Shown here piece after piece: positions 52,293 to 61,170 of a DNA stretch of 64,000 nucleotides (position 1 is its first letter; every line of letters starts with the position of its first letter). A program made the position numbers and the translations under genes. The stretch is from Leptospira abararensis (GTDB lineage: Bacteria > Spirochaetota > Leptospiria > Leptospirales > Leptospiraceae). The stretch lies in contig NZ_JAFFPR010000010.1 in the NCBI RefSeq assembly GCF_016918735.1, forward strand, positions 1 through 64,000, given 5' to 3'. Under the pieces are notes generated by a model. The model ran no database searches, had not been told where the DNA came from, and worked only from the letters and a program-made list of their open reading frames with translations.

Positions 52293-53429
52293 ATGATAAT
52301 TTTTACTACAAAGGAAAATGTTCAAAGAGAAGTCATTCGCTATGTTGAAGAAGACGAGAATGAATTATTTAAGGGCCACGACTTACGGTCTCCACTATCA
52401 AAAACAGGAACCCTTTTGCGCGCTTTGGCAAACGCAGTATTCCTTTTTATAGACAAAAACCTCTTAGCCTTTCAAAATGCGCTACATCCTTCCACAATGG
52501 AGGAAGAAGATCTTCACTTGTCACTTAATGATTTAGGTGATGAATGGAAAGAAGCCACTTCTGCAAAACATCGAATTCGAATTGGCTCATCAGTTCAGCC
52601 GGTGTATAAAGTTCCAATTCCTGTTGGCTATACCGTTGCAACGACCGACAAGAAAATCCGTTTCCAAACTTTACAGGAAGGATTATTACCTGCTTTGGTT
52701 CCTATGGATTCGACTGGTAAATACACCATTGAATTAATCTGTGAATGCCTCACGCCTGGAATAGAAGGCAATGTAACACCTAACACCATTACGGAACATA
52801 TTGATTACATTCCCGAAATTGATGTGGTTTATAATCCAGATACAATTCCATATTTTGGAGGCCGAGATAGGGAACGGCTTGCGACGGTAAGGGAAAGACT
52901 AAGACAAATTCAAATTGGAGCGACTTCACAAGAATGGACACCTGATTGGTATGTTCTTACCGCACTCGGTTTTACATTCGTCGAAAAAGTTGTTTTTAAA
53001 TCTAGTAAATCACTCGGAATACCCGGAGTAGTAAAGTTGTTATTACTAGGGCCTGATGGCACAGCGTTATCACCTGCTCAACTTAATGAAGTTTCAGAAC
53101 ATTTCAACAGTGAAGCAATGAATCCTGGAGGTGCAGCTCATGTGATTCCTGAAAATGCGGGTGCAATTCCTATAAATAAAGTCTTCTCATTATATTTTGC
53201 CTCAGCAGATTCAATCCCTACACCTGCAGCATTACAAACGCTTATAGACACTTTTTTTGCAGAACTAAAAGATCAGCAATCGTTCATCGTAAGTTCTTTC
53301 AAATCATTACTCCTCCAATTTCCTGATGCCGTATCTTGCGATGTAGACAACGATACTGATATACCTGTTGGATCCGGTCAAATTGCTTATAAAGGCTCTG
53401 AATTTGATGTAATTATGGCGGTATATTAA
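52293..53429 (+). CDS. baseplate J-like protein (Mu gp47)
   Basis: 378 aa. Family features: early helix (KTGTLLRALANAVFLFIDKNLLAFQNAL), YKVPIPVGYTVATTDKKIRF, EGNVTPNTITE, GGRDRERLATVRERL. It forms the baseplate wedge with gp46 and gp48. Stop and next start overlap (TAATG). Confidence 0.75.
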   Translation: MIIFTTKENVQREVIRYVEEDENELFKGHDLRSPLSKTGTLLRALANAVFLFIDKNLLAFQNALHPSTMEEEDLHLSLNDLGDEWKEATSAKHRIRIGSSVQPVYKVPIPVGYTVATTDKKIRFQTLQEGLLPALVPMDSTGKYTIELICECLTPGIEGNVTPNTITEHIDYIPEIDVVYNPDTIPYFGGRDRERLATVRERLRQIQIGATSQEWTPDWYVLTALGFTFVEKVVFKSSKSLGIPGVVKLLLLGPDGTALSPAQLNEVSEHFNSEAMNPGGAAHVIPENAGAIPINKVFSLYFASADSIPTPAALQTLIDTFFAELKDQQSFIVSSFKSLLLQFPDAVSCDVDNDTDIPVGSGQIAYKGSEFDVIMAVY

Positions 53430-54100
53430 TGAGCGATCGCTTTACATTCAATTTTGATCAATATGTTTGGAGAAACCAGAGACGCTCAATTCGAGAGTCG
53501 AAAGATCAACATAACTCTATTCGATGGTATTCTATACTTTTTGCCTTCCTGATGGTTTTGCAGGAACGGTTAGTCAGAATCAATTGGCTATACAACCAAA
53601 TCAAATTTTCAAGTTCTTCTGGAAAAGGATTAGATTGGTGGGGGAATCGTTATGACACCAAAAGAGACCGCGAAAATAACGAGAATGATACTGACTATAA
53701 ACTAAGAATTCTTTTTGAGCATAGCTATAAACAGAAAGCAGCTTCTATTTCTGTAAAGCGATCTCTGATTAGCACCATCACTGGAAAAAGTTTATCTGAA
53801 ATCAAAGCAGAAAAGCTTATAGATTCGCTTTTCGTGATGGGTGGACCAATTGGAAGTATCTGTGCATCACGTGATTATTTTTTCTATTCTGTTCGTTACT
53901 ATATACCTACAATTGATCGTATAACAAGACGTAATGTTTTAAATATGTTAAATAAAACTACAATTGGTGGGAATTACTATGAAGTTTGGGAAGAACTCGA
54001 AGATCTTTCATCTGTTGAACCAGGCGATGGAGATATTTATAAGGGTCAAAAGTTGTCAGATGGCATTCTAAGTCTGCAACGCTACTGGTTAGTTTATTAA
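53429..54100 (+). CDS. tail protein gp48-like (DUF2313 / tail protein I position)
   Basis: 223 aa. Helical N-terminal half with GKGLDWWGNRYDTKRDRENNEND and YKLRILFEHSYKQKAASIS, typical for the wedge protein that follows baseplate J and contacts fibres. Confidence 0.65.
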   Translation: MSDRFTFNFDQYVWRNQRRSIRESKDQHNSIRWYSILFAFLMVLQERLVRINWLYNQIKFSSSSGKGLDWWGNRYDTKRDRENNENDTDYKLRILFEHSYKQKAASISVKRSLISTITGKSLSEIKAEKLIDSLFVMGGPIGSICASRDYFFYSVRYYIPTIDRITRRNVLNMLNKTTIGGNYYEVWEELEDLSSVEPGDGDIYKGQKLSDGILSLQRYWLVY

Positions 54101-54109
54101 GGAGGTGTT

Positions 54110-55063
54110 ATGTCAAAGTTAAGCGGAATTGAGTGGCCATGGAATGGAAAGCCGATTTATCAACAGGATTTTTTAATAGAACATTCCTCACTTGCTACAG
54201 AGATAATCAATCGATTTGCAGATATTTTTTCTGGAAATATTTTTAATGGAGGAGCAGTCACTCCAGGATCATCACCAGGTTCCATCAATATTTCGTCATT
54301 ACTAGCTTATGATAGTGAAGGTAGAAGAATCCAATTTTCTGATATAGTAAACCTACCAATTTCAAGACCAGAGGCAGACTCTATCGTAGTAGTTCGTCAC
54401 AGATTCCTGGAAACATCATCCGGTAATTTTGATTCTACTGGTTATGCGATTAAATATAGATCCAATGCTTTTGATATACTTTTTCTAGAAAATGCAGAGC
54501 CAGAAGATATTCGATTAGCTTCAGTTCGAAATATTTCGGGTACCGTCACAGTTCTTTCCGATCTCCGAAATTGGAGAAGAATGAATGCAGCAAAGCTAAG
54601 TCCAAATTCAATCGTTAATAGTTTACTTGCTCCTAGTATCAAAATTGGATCCTTGGATGACCTCGTTGCTTCTTTTGTAGGTAGTGCAAAAGATTCTATA
54701 ACAAATGCACTCAATGCTTTGATGGTAAAACTTGAATCAGGGTTAGGAACCCTAGCTAATAGTATTTCAACCATCAATAGTTTTATAACAGATGATTTAC
54801 CAGATCTATATGCACCCAAAGCGCACACTCACCCAACTAACCAGTCAGTGTTCGTAATCAATTATGCAGGAGACAGCCTAAACTTTACTAATGTTCCGAA
54901 TGTTGATGGAACCTTTGTCTTCTATAATATTTCCGCCGGTTTTTCTTTTGGAAATACCTATTCAATTCATGACCATGTCATTGGTTCAATCCCTCCGATT
55001 GGTGGCTTTTTATCAGGGTTTGCCGTTCGTGATGGAGGTGCTTGGCATAGTAAGGTATTGTAG
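54110..55063 (+). CDS. tail fibre protein
   Basis: 317 aa, GGAGG upstream. N-terminal attachment region (GKPIYQQDFLIEHSSLATEIINR), beta/helical middle, the YAPKAHTHP collar-like motif (~240), and a C-terminal receptor-binding region (HDHVIGSIPPIGGFLSGFAV). Last prophage gene, 46 bp before the right terminal repeat. Most likely to determine the host range. Confidence 0.65.
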   Translation: MSKLSGIEWPWNGKPIYQQDFLIEHSSLATEIINRFADIFSGNIFNGGAVTPGSSPGSINISSLLAYDSEGRRIQFSDIVNLPISRPEADSIVVVRHRFLETSSGNFDSTGYAIKYRSNAFDILFLENAEPEDIRLASVRNISGTVTVLSDLRNWRRMNAAKLSPNSIVNSLLAPSIKIGSLDDLVASFVGSAKDSITNALNALMVKLESGLGTLANSISTINSFITDDLPDLYAPKAHTHPTNQSVFVINYAGDSLNFTNVPNVDGTFVFYNISAGFSFGNTYSIHDHVIGSIPPIGGFLSGFAVRDGGAWHSKVL

Positions 55064-55108
55064 TAATTGAGTCAAAAGTAGTGAGGATGAAAGCAGGTCA
55101 ACTGGCTG

Positions 55109-55156
55109 AGTAACGATTTTAGCGCTCATCGGAACCCCCGGTAATGCTCGCGGACA
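55109..55156 (-). repeat. right terminal inverted repeat of the prophage (48 bp)
   Basis: Exact reverse complement of 16228-16275, ending GCGGACA at the host junction. It supplies an ATG (55144) in frame with the severed host protease fragment. Confidence 0.95.
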
Positions 55157-55509
55157 CTGTGTTTTGGAATGAGCCAAAGATCCAGGTGAAAAAGAGGGCC
55201 ATGTCTTTGGAAGAGTTACCAACTACCTTTGTTGGGAATTGGTCATCTATGTATTGGAATCCAAAATCAGGACCTCAAAAAGTGGGCATAGAAATCATCG
55301 GAACTGGCCAAGACTTTACCGCAAAATTAAAGTTAAATGAAAAAGAGACTCGAGAATTTAAGGGGACCTGGTCACCAGGAAGTCATAGTTTAAAAACAAG
55401 CGGATTTCTGTTTGAGTTGTCCAAATCCATGGAAGGAAACTCAGTGGCTCAGTTCCAAACCATCAAAGATTTTAGTGATGGAACGGAGCTGAGTTTTACC
55501 AAAGAGTAG
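55144..55509 (+). pseudogene. severed C-terminus of the C1 protease gene
   Basis: The frame (121 aa) begins at an ATG in the phage end; host sequence starts at GTG 55159-55161. Joined to codon 698 of the left fragment it continues in frame: VSV-FWNEPKIQVKK, giving 813 codons plus stop. The fragment is a small beta-rich domain (FVGNWSSMYWNPKSGPQK; FKGTWSPGSHSLKTSG; AQFQTIKDFSDGTEL) that looks lipocalin-like. It has no Shine-Dalgarno at the phage ATG and lacks a signal peptide, so it is probably not functional. Confidence 0.85.
55157..55162 (+). repeat. right target-site duplication CTGTGT
   Basis: Direct copy of 16222-16227, abutting the right end of the prophage. Confidence 0.92.
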
Positions 55510-55540
55510 GAAGATCGGACTTACCTATTGATAGAGAATT

Positions 55541-55562
55541 ATATAGTCATGAAAGACTATAT
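55541..55562. terminator. bidirectional terminator candidate
   Basis: Perfect 8-bp arms ATATAGTC and GACTATAT around ATGAAA, located between the convergent protease remnant and cytochrome gene; it overlaps the cytochrome stop codon. AT-rich, with short T-runs. Confidence 0.5.
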
Positions 55563-56432
55563 TGTTTGTAGGTACATCCAAAGTGCTTTGAGTTCGGTAT
55601 CGGTCAATTGGCCTAAACTTTTCCATGGCATTGGGAATTTCATCTCTGAACCATCGGGACGTTTTCCGGTTCTGATGGTTTGAATGAAACTAGATTCTGT
55701 GTAATGTGTTAAACCATTTTTGCTGATATCTTGAGCTGGTGGCCATTCAGGCGGAGCTCCTTGGATCGGACCACCTTTCAAACTAAATCCATGGCATCCC
55801 GTACAAGTGGAGGCAACATATTTTCCGTAATCTAAGGAAACTGAAGGTGTAATATTCGTTAGATGAATTGTTTCGTGATTGATGATCTCTGCAGAAACAA
55901 AAATAGGAATTTCTCCGATTAAAAAAAGAAGTCTTCCTAGGGGACCTGCTTTGAGGTCTCCTTGTGGTTTGTTTACAGCAGGCAAAGAACGAAGGAAAGC
56001 GATTAATTTTCCAATATCCGCATTAGTGATTCCTTGGAAGTCGGTAGATGGCATAAACAACAATGCCCTCCCATTTTTACCAACACCATGACGAATGGCA
56101 ATGGCTAGTTCTTCATCAGTACTCTCTATTAGGATCCCTCCTTTACCCGATGTTAGGTTAGATCCTGAAAACGTTCCAAGGGCCGGATCTTCTATAAATG
56201 TTCTTCCACTTCCATCAACGTCATGGCAATCTCCACAGCCTCGGGATTGATAAAGACGTTTCCCTTCAGCTAGGTCAACTGGTTTCGAAAACTTGGGAAT
56301 GGGAACAGGTTTTACTTCGTACTTTTTGTTCATACGCGTTGAGCTTAACGCATATATAGTCGTGACTAACACGACAAGAATGCCCACTAAGGAAAGAAAG
56401 GTGAAGGTAAAGATACGTAAGATTTTTTTCAT
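55557..56432 (-). CDS. dihaem cytochrome c
   Basis: 291 aa from ATG 56432 (the longer frame needs a TTG). An N-terminal membrane anchor (~5-30) precedes two class I cytochrome c domains, with haem sites CGDCH (66-70) and CTGCH (210-214); Met ligands are likely in LLFMPSTDF and MKFPMPW. It would carry electrons in the periplasm, attached to the inner membrane. Convergent with the prophage side. Confidence 0.82.
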   Translation of the reverse strand: MKKILRIFTFTFLSLVGILVVLVTTIYALSSTRMNKKYEVKPVPIPKFSKPVDLAEGKRLYQSRGCGDCHDVDGSGRTFIEDPALGTFSGSNLTSGKGGILIESTDEELAIAIRHGVGKNGRALLFMPSTDFQGITNADIGKLIAFLRSLPAVNKPQGDLKAGPLGRLLFLIGEIPIFVSAEIINHETIHLTNITPSVSLDYGKYVASTCTGCHGFSLKGGPIQGAPPEWPPAQDISKNGLTHYTESSFIQTIRTGKRPDGSEMKFPMPWKSLGQLTDTELKALWMYLQTI

Positions 56433-56782
56433 TGGTGGGGCAAAGAGATCGGGGAAGTTGATTTTGGTCAAGGGGGATTTGGGATGGGAAAGGTGGTTTA
56501 CGGGTACAGAATGGATAATGGTATCCCCGCCCGATTAGGGTGGGGAACTAGACCCGCCACCCAATGAGGTCCATCTACCATGATTCCCTCTAAGTGAAAA
56601 TCGCTTTCCGATTTCTAGAGAAAATATTTTTAGGAAGTTCATATTTTCCATTTCCAACTTCCCTGCGCCACCGATCGAAGTGGAAATCCTTTCCCGAAGG
56701 GAAAGATTGGAACGGAGAGCGGGATCGCCTTATGTATGTGAGTCGAATTTCGATTCGATTGCGAGGCGCCCAGATTTATCAA
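56433..56782. other. intergenic stretch with a structured GC-rich element
   Basis: No gene is supported. Bases 56524-56566 contain mutually exclusive stems: CCCCGCCC with GGGTGGGG, or ATT(A)GGGTGG (56534-56543) with CCACCCAAT (56557-56565). The G+C is well above the surroundings, as in dispersed intergenic repeats. A 108-codon rightward ORF (56594-56920) runs into the next gene on the opposite strand and looks spurious. Confidence 0.4.
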
Positions 56783-58081
56783 CTAAAGATTATTTGGGTA
56801 TGGCATGCTTACAAATCCTTTGAACCCATCTTGATATACGGCCAGATACAATTTATTTTTTCCTGGCACAACGACAATGATATGCGAAAACAAACTACCA
56901 TCATGCATGCTGAAATATAAAGGAGTACTACCGTTAGGTGAAAGTGCCATGATACCTGTTTTTTTGGAAACGGGAAGTAAACTTTCCGGTATGTAAAGTA
57001 CGAGACGTTTCAAAGATGGATGTTTATGCAACCAAGTAATTAGTTTGGATCTTTCTACAGGGATTGCGATCCAAATTCGTCCACTCGAATCTCTATCCAT
57101 TCCATCAGGAAATCCAGGGAGCCCCTCGATGACAATTTCATCTTTACCTTTTTTATCTCCTGTTAGGTGCAAACGGATGAGCCTGGATTTAGATAATTCA
57201 TTTAAAAGAATGGATGATTCGATATCTCCTTGTGCGTATTCCAATAAGATTCCATCTAAATATGTGTATTGGTGGGCGATTAAACTTGCGGTATTATCTT
57301 TCAAATCATATTTCCAAAGATGTCCGTTACGTCCTAAAGTCAGTACTTCGTGTTTAGATTGAGAACTCACTCCAAGGATGGAATTTGGATGATTATATGG
57401 TTCCGTAAAATAGATTCGCTCCCCATCTTTACTAATCGTCAAATCATCTGCTTTTTCAACATTACGACTGTTCGTATCATTTAGTTGTGAGATCGGTATT
57501 TTTGTTTCTTTCTCTGCTGTGAAGAAGATTCCAATTTGATCACCTGACGGTTCTTTGGTTTTATCTGTTCTGGGGACACGAGTACCAATTTTACGTAGTT
57601 GTTTGGTTGATATGGTTAATTCGTAAATCCCAGGTCCATCCGTAAGGTTTGTATCATGTTGTTTTCCGCGTGATAAACACATATAGATGATATCATTGTT
57701 TTTAGGATGGAATACCATTCCTCCCGGCAATAACGGAGTTTTGACAAAAGGCTCCGAAGTGTTATTGATTAAATCTACTTTCCAAATCCAACCATCAATC
57801 GAAGCGACAAAAGCTCTACCTAAATCCTCTTGCAGAAGAATTTCATCTTGAGCAGGTAGAGTCGATCCGCTGATCGTTACTGTTTGTTTGATGGGATCAC
57901 CTTCGGACTTAATTGAATTTACCATTGGATGGTAAGGGAGTTCTACTGGTCCTTTGATTTGGTTTTTGAAGTATTCCTCTGGTGTTCGACAAGAAATTAA
58001 GATCAAAAATAAACTGATGGCTGGAAGCGAAAGAAAGTTTTTATGAGCCTGAAAGGATTGTTGGTTGCAGTTTGTTTTCAT
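56783..58081 (-). CDS. SMP-30/strictosidine-synthase-like lipoprotein
   Basis: 432 aa from ATG 58081 (ATG 58093 is 4 codons upstream). The lipobox is LFLILISC, so it is probably an anchored lipoprotein. The rest is a beta-propeller with the family's repeats: LGRAFVASIDGWIWKVDL, GGMVFHPKNNDIIYMC, NRHGHLWKYDL-type, GLPGFPDGMDRDSSGRIWIAIP. Such propellers bind Ca2+ and often hydrolyse lactones. It is a close paralogue of the next gene upstream. Confidence 0.72.
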   Translation of the reverse strand: MKTNCNQQSFQAHKNFLSLPAISLFLILISCRTPEEYFKNQIKGPVELPYHPMVNSIKSEGDPIKQTVTISGSTLPAQDEILLQEDLGRAFVASIDGWIWKVDLINNTSEPFVKTPLLPGGMVFHPKNNDIIYMCLSRGKQHDTNLTDGPGIYELTISTKQLRKIGTRVPRTDKTKEPSGDQIGIFFTAEKETKIPISQLNDTNSRNVEKADDLTISKDGERIYFTEPYNHPNSILGVSSQSKHEVLTLGRNGHLWKYDLKDNTASLIAHQYTYLDGILLEYAQGDIESSILLNELSKSRLIRLHLTGDKKGKDEIVIEGLPGFPDGMDRDSSGRIWIAIPVERSKLITWLHKHPSLKRLVLYIPESLLPVSKKTGIMALSPNGSTPLYFSMHDGSLFSHIIVVVPGKNKLYLAVYQDGFKGFVSMPYPNNL

Positions 58082-58085
58082 TGGA

Positions 58086-59330
58086 TCATTCACCTAACGG
58101 GAAACTAGCGGTTGGTATTGAATATAACCCTCGAGATGAAGTATCGAAGGAAGGAAAATACACAAAATTTAAGTTTGGAACTGCCACGGAAATATCTTTA
58201 ATTTTTGATCCATCATGCATTGAGTAGTAGAGTGCTTTTTTACCGGATGAGTCGAGAACAAGGATTCCTGTTTTTTTTGCAATCGGTAGGATTCGTTGTG
58301 GGAGCGATAATAGAAATGGTTTGAGCCATGGATTGTTATGAATAAAGTTCACAAGACCAGAGCGAGGTTTGATGATACCAATCCAAATTCTTCCTTTCGA
58401 ATCTCTTTCCAACCCATCTGCAAGACCTGGAAGGTTTTCAAATAAGATTTCAGAAGTTCCTTCCTTTTTTCCGCTAATGTTTGCTTTGATGATTCTAAAC
58501 TTTGTTGTCTCAGTAATGATTACAGATTCTTCTTTGGACTCGGAATGTTCTGCAATGATGATTCCATCTACAAAAGTAAATCCATTCATGACAAGAGAGA
58601 TTGTATTTTGTTTTCTGTCAAACATCCAAAGTTTGCCATGAGGATAGAGTCCGATCGCTTCCGGTACAGCACCACTTCCCATCGCCGCATCAGACCTTTC
58701 AAATGGTTCAGAAATATAAATTCTATTACCATCGTTAGATACAGCGAGATCGTTACATAAGGAAAAGGATCTAGAATTTGTTTCGTTTAGGCTTTTTAAT
58801 GCAAAGGTGGGTCGTTTGGACTCTGGATATACAGTTTCAAAATCGGAATTTTCGATTTTAGGTAATGTTAATACAAGAGGTACAACAGATTTTGATTTTA
58901 TGTTTACCTCATACAAACCAACTCGTTGTGTTTCATCATAGGTTACACCTCCAAGTTTTGATGCGCAAACTAATATGGATTCATTGTTTTTATTTGCAAA
59001 TTGTAAACCTGCAGGATTTACCGGAGCTTTGACCCAAGCTGCTGCCGTATTCGATTTCAAATCCAATTTCCAAATCCAACCATCCATTCCAGAAGCAAAC
59101 GCTATTTGATTTTGATTATCAAAAATGAGATCATCATGACCAGGTAACTCCTGTATGCTGACAGTTAGGTTGGTTAAAAATGGATCTGGTTGATTCGCTT
59201 CTAAAATAGAATCGGGAATTTTACCTAGTTTATAGGCGTTTCCAATTTTAATATTTCCGGTATTACATCCAATGGACAATATAGACAAAAATGAGATTAA
59301 TGCGAGATATTGATAATTTCTTGTTTTCAT
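58086..59330 (-). CDS. SMP-30/strictosidine-synthase-like lipoprotein (paralogue)
   Basis: 414 aa with lipobox LSIGC. Same propeller landmarks as its neighbour (IAFASGMDGWIWKLDL; NPAGLQFANKNN; HGKLWMFDRKQNT; NLPGLADGLERDSKGRIWIGI). The pair arose by tandem duplication. Its 5' end overlaps the M24 gene by 4 bp, so the three genes are one operon. Confidence 0.72.
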   Translation of the reverse strand: MKTRNYQYLALISFLSILSIGCNTGNIKIGNAYKLGKIPDSILEANQPDPFLTNLTVSIQELPGHDDLIFDNQNQIAFASGMDGWIWKLDLKSNTAAAWVKAPVNPAGLQFANKNNESILVCASKLGGVTYDETQRVGLYEVNIKSKSVVPLVLTLPKIENSDFETVYPESKRPTFALKSLNETNSRSFSLCNDLAVSNDGNRIYISEPFERSDAAMGSGAVPEAIGLYPHGKLWMFDRKQNTISLVMNGFTFVDGIIIAEHSESKEESVIITETTKFRIIKANISGKKEGTSEILFENLPGLADGLERDSKGRIWIGIIKPRSGLVNFIHNNPWLKPFLLSLPQRILPIAKKTGILVLDSSGKKALYYSMHDGSKIKDISVAVPNLNFVYFPSFDTSSRGLYSIPTASFPLGE

Positions 59331-60214
59331 TTTGATTCCTTCGTTGTTTTGTATTTTCTTACATGGGGAACATCATCGTCTAACCAATAGGCTTTGTTTT
59401 CTTCCACAACTAATATCTCTTCGAATTTAAATCCAGTTTTTCCTCTGCCTAAATGTGGTTCGATCGCCCACAATCCAACTTTATTGCCTTCGTGATCTGG
59501 TGTTAATAGTTCAGGCAAAACTTTATGTGATAAAAATTCATACGACCCTTGTAAACTAAACCAACTGGCAAAACTAATCGGTAATAAAGGAAAGGAAATA
59601 TTTGGAAGATTTACTTTGTACACTCGATGTCCAAGTACTGCAAATGGATACAATGCATGGACATTGTCGAAGCCAGATTTTTTTGCATCCGAATCGATTT
59701 TCCACCAAATCTCGGAAGATGTCATCGCAGAACTAAAGTATTTTGGGATTTCTTCTCGAAGTTGTAATAGATATTCCATTCCATTATCGAGTTCTGAATT
59801 TTTAATTAATGAAGAAGAATAACCAATGTCACCAATGTAACCTTCTACAACGGGGGATACATCCAAGATAAATGATTCCTCTTCGATTAATTTCTTTTTG
59901 CCTGGATGAAATTGAGTGAAACGTTTGTATCCATCAAACCTTGCATGTTCCCCGAACCAAGCAAAGGGTCTATGTAAAAAAACTTTCACACCATGATCAC
60001 GTAAATACTCATCCATACGTTTGGCAGTTTGTTTCTCTGTCCAACCAGGTTTCATTTCTTTTTCAATCGTTGTAACACAATCATATGCCAATCTTTGTGC
60101 TTTTAAAAAACCTGATTTTTCTTCTAGAGAAGGAATTTTGATCGATTCAGATTTAAACTTCGAAAATTTCGAAGATAATTTAGATAATAATCCTCTTTCT
60201 TTTGTTAAGGGCAT
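59327..60214 (-). CDS. M24-family peptidase-like protein (Xaa-Pro aminopeptidase type)
   Basis: 295 aa. Pita-bread metal ligands are apparent: D118 (FILDVSPVVEG), D129 (YIGDIGYS), H196 (AVLGHRVYKV), E252 (LWAIEPHLG), and E271 or E272 (ILVVEEN). It lacks the N-terminal domain of full-length aminopeptidase P. Conserved spacing suggests a functional dimetal enzyme or a creatinase-like hydrolase; the operon with two propeller proteins hints at work on the same small substrate. Confidence 0.75.
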   Translation of the reverse strand: MPLTKERGLLSKLSSKFSKFKSESIKIPSLEEKSGFLKAQRLAYDCVTTIEKEMKPGWTEKQTAKRMDEYLRDHGVKVFLHRPFAWFGEHARFDGYKRFTQFHPGKKKLIEEESFILDVSPVVEGYIGDIGYSSSLIKNSELDNGMEYLLQLREEIPKYFSSAMTSSEIWWKIDSDAKKSGFDNVHALYPFAVLGHRVYKVNLPNISFPLLPISFASWFSLQGSYEFLSHKVLPELLTPDHEGNKVGLWAIEPHLGRGKTGFKFEEILVVEENKAYWLDDDVPHVRKYKTTKESK

Positions 60215-60294
60215 GGTTTCTCTTTTCCTTGGTAGAGAAAGAGAGTAACAAATTTTAAAAATCTGTGCTTGAACGATTCCGGTATTTTTAAGAT

Positions 60295-61092
60295 TTATTG
60301 CTGTTTTTCATCAGGTTCGCAGAATCTAACTTCTGCGGTTTTGAGATGACCAAAAAATAAAGAAGGTATAAATCCAAAATTTTCTTTAAACGTTCTGGAA
60401 AAGTGAGCCGAATCAGAAAAACCAGCAGCGTGCGCAGCGTCTGTAAGATTATTACCTGCTTTTAGCTCTTTCACAGCACGTAAAATTCGCACCCATAACA
60501 AATACCTTCGCAGGGGAATTCCAAGATTTTCTTTAAATAGGCGAATCAATCTATCTTCTGAAATAGAAAAATCTTTACCAATTTCTTTCATTCGAATGCT
60601 ATTGGGAACTTCCATCCGGATTCTTTTTGCAATCTTTTGAATTCTTGGATCCATAGTAGTCTTTAATGCATCGAATGGATATACTGTTCGGAGTAAATTT
60701 AGTTGCAATTGGGTTGCTTCATTATCACTTAAATCGCCGTAATACAATGACCAAAGGGAATCGATTAAGGGTAAAAATTTTTGAATCTCTAATTTCTTAA
60801 CTTCACCAGAGGAAACTGATTCAGATATGGATCCAAACTCATAGGTTTCTGGATCAATGAGTAAAGCGACCATTTCCACCCCAGGTGAAATGGTTCTATG
60901 GTAAGTATTAGGACCAACTAAAGCTACCCTGTATTCTTCTTTGCCTAAATCAGTTTCGATTGTGATGTTTTTTTCTAATGAAATGGCAAGTGTTGCTGCA
61001 TAATGCGAATGAAAATCAGTCTGCATACTGTTAGTTGCAAACATCACTCGACTATTCCATAAATAAAGAATACTTTTACTTTCAAACTCCAT
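60295..61092 (-). CDS. AraC-family transcriptional regulator
   Basis: 265 aa. C-terminal double HTH is typical: IRMKEIGKDFSISEDRLIRLFKENLGIPLRRYLLWVR and NLTDAAHAAGFSDSAHFSRTFKENFGFIPS. The N-terminal part is a cupin-like sensing domain. Located 81 bp upstream of the M24-propeller operon on the same strand, it is a plausible regulator of it. Confidence 0.85.
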   Translation of the reverse strand: MEFESKSILYLWNSRVMFATNSMQTDFHSHYAATLAISLEKNITIETDLGKEEYRVALVGPNTYHRTISPGVEMVALLIDPETYEFGSISESVSSGEVKKLEIQKFLPLIDSLWSLYYGDLSDNEATQLQLNLLRTVYPFDALKTTMDPRIQKIAKRIRMEVPNSIRMKEIGKDFSISEDRLIRLFKENLGIPLRRYLLWVRILRAVKELKAGNNLTDAAHAAGFSDSAHFSRTFKENFGFIPSLFFGHLKTAEVRFCEPDEKQQ

Positions 61093-61170
61093 CTATGATC
61101 CTTTCCCAAATATATAGAACATGTTCATAGTTAAAATAGAAAGTAATAACATCGAAGAAATAATAATTCT

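Larger units (their letters stand above)
16228..55156. mobile_element. complete Mu-like transposable prophage (38,929 bp)
   Basis: The limits are set by a perfect 48-bp terminal inverted repeat beginning TGTCCGCGAG and a 6-bp duplication of host sequence outside it. Inside are a MuA-like DDE transposase with MuB-like ATPase, a repressor with operator, Gam- and GemA-like proteins, and a full set of contractile-tail virion genes (terminase, portal, capsid, sheath, tape measure, baseplate, fibres). No gene in it is visibly broken, so the element looks potentially functional. It lies inside a host protease gene, which rejoins in frame if the element and one CTGTGT are removed. Confidence 0.95.

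Noticed and set aside
50575..55063. Diversity-generating retroelement or invertible fibre segment
   Set aside because: No reverse transcriptase, template/variable repeat pair, or DNA invertase was found near the fibre genes.
56594..56920. 108-codon rightward ORF after the cytochrome gene
   Set aside because: It runs antisense into the propeller lipoprotein gene, has no Shine-Dalgarno and an odd composition.
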